From positions 1-5,982 of the forward strand of contig JAUVWB010000114.1 in NCBI GenBank assembly GCA_030604345.1: a DNA stretch of 5,982 nucleotides, given 5' to 3'. The stretch's first letter is position 1. Every line of letters starts with the position of its first letter. Origin of the DNA: Desulfofustis sp. (GTDB taxonomy: Bacteria; Desulfobacterota; Desulfobulbia; Desulfobulbales; Desulfocapsaceae). The notes below the pieces were generated by a model, which did no database searches, was not told the origin of the DNA, and saw only the letters and a program-made list of their open reading frames with translations. Of this stretch, positions 5,384 to 5,982 are shown in pieces. Position numbers and translations under genes: made by a program.

Positions 5384-5982
5384 CCCAGGCCGATTTGATC
5401 TCTTTGAGCAGCATCGCCCGCCGGGAGATGATTCGCATCTTCCGTATCTGGGTGCAGACGCTGGTGCCGCCGGTGGTAACCGCCACCCTCTACTTTCTGA
5501 TCTTCGGCTCCTTCATCGGTTCCCGGCTCGACGATGTACACGGCTATGATTACATGGCCTTCATCGCTCCCGGCCTGATCATGATGGCCATCATTACCAA
5601 CTCTTACACCAACGCGGTGTCGAGCTTTTTCAGCAGCAAGTTTCAGCGCAATGTCGAGGAATTGCTGGTCAGCCCGACGCCGGATTGGGTCATCGTCCTC
5701 GGGTACGTGTCGGGGGCGATGGTGCGCGGGCTCAGCGTCGGCATCCTGGTGGGACTGGTCAGCCTGGTCTTTGTCCGGATCGTGCCGCACAACCTGCTGT
5801 ACGTCGTGCTCTTCGCGATTCTGACCAGTTTCGTCTTTGCTCTGGCCGGTTTGATCAACGGCATTTTTGCCAAGAAGTTCGATGATATTTCCATCATTCC
5901 CACCTTTGTCATCACTCCGTTGACCTACCTCGGTGGGGTCTTCTATTCCATTGCGCTGCTTCCCGATGTCTGGCGGCTGCTG
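5380..5982 (+). CDS. yadH: ABC-2 type transporter permease, YadH-like (partial, 3' end outside window)
   Basis: The first 201 codons are present; E. coli YadH is about 256 residues, so roughly 55 are missing. It is an inner-membrane permease working with the preceding ATPase. Segments recalled from YadH are nearly unchanged: RIWVQTLVPPV (22-32), GLIMMAIITN (65-74), KFQRNVEELLV (87-97), FDDISIIPTF (167-176) and TPLTYLGGVFYS (179-190). Hydrophobic spans lie at about 25-47, 58-80, 103-133, 138-163 and 173-194. The start overlaps the ATPase stop in ATGA (5380-5383), with GGAG at 5368-5371, 8 nt upstream, so translation is coupled. YadH-like permeases belong to the DrrB/NodJ group of ABC-2 exporters; the cargo cannot be told from the sequence. 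Confidence 0.93.
   Translation, partial: MTQADLISLSSIARREMIRIFRIWVQTLVPPVVTATLYFLIFGSFIGSRLDDVHGYDYMAFIAPGLIMMAIITNSYTNAVSSFFSSKFQRNVEELLVSPTPDWVIVLGYVSGAMVRGLSVGILVGLVSLVFVRIVPHNLLYVVLFAILTSFVFALAGLINGIFAKKFDDISIIPTFVITPLTYLGGVFYSIALLPDVWRLL

Noticed and set aside
5056..5790. 244-residue open frame on the minus strand
   Set aside because: It is antisense to the yadG-like and yadH-like genes, rich in Asp/His/Arg from complementary codons, with no family resemblance.

Overview
The window looks like chromosomal DNA from a GC-rich Gram-negative bacterium. The signs are a periplasmic lipoprotein, a class A penicillin-binding protein of the PBP1b type with a UB2H-like region, a GshB-family ATP-grasp enzyme and a close YadG/YadH pair. 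A proteobacterium in the broad sense fits (Gammaproteobacteria or Desulfobacterota); the sequence alone does not settle the genus.

Layout. Positions 1-63 are the trailing end of a CRISPR array: part of a last spacer and one repeat of type I-C style ending in ATTGAAAC. No cas gene is in view. Positions 64-211 are non-coding and hold a strong 17-bp hairpin (128-173), possibly the 5' leader of the next gene. A small, unrecognised 121-residue protein is encoded at 212-577 (+). It meets, tail to tail and with only 2 bp between the stop codons, a minus-strand pair: a class A PBP1b gene (3350 to 1086, mrcB/ponB-like) and, 8 bp further on, a proline-rich TPR lipoprotein (1077 to 580). That pair resembles the ponB-lpoP arrangement of Pseudomonas aeruginosa, where the lipoprotein activates PBP1b.

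A 223-bp divergent region (3351-3573) separates this pair from a plus-strand operon: a glutathione synthetase-like ATP-grasp ligase (3574-4491), an ABC-2 ATPase like YadG (4472-5383, overlapping the ligase gene by 20 bp) and the YadH-like permease (from 5380, ATGA overlap), which runs off the window end. The tight overlaps imply coupled translation. The ligase keeps its ATP and metal residues but has altered versions of the two active-site loops of E. coli GshB, so its substrate is open to question.

Most interesting points: the altered last CRISPR repeat and the hairpin next to an unrecognised small gene; the likely PBP1b/lipoprotein-activator pair; and the loop-remodelled GshB homologue joined to an ABC exporter. 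I see no mobile element, rRNA or tRNA, and no convincing intrinsic terminator.
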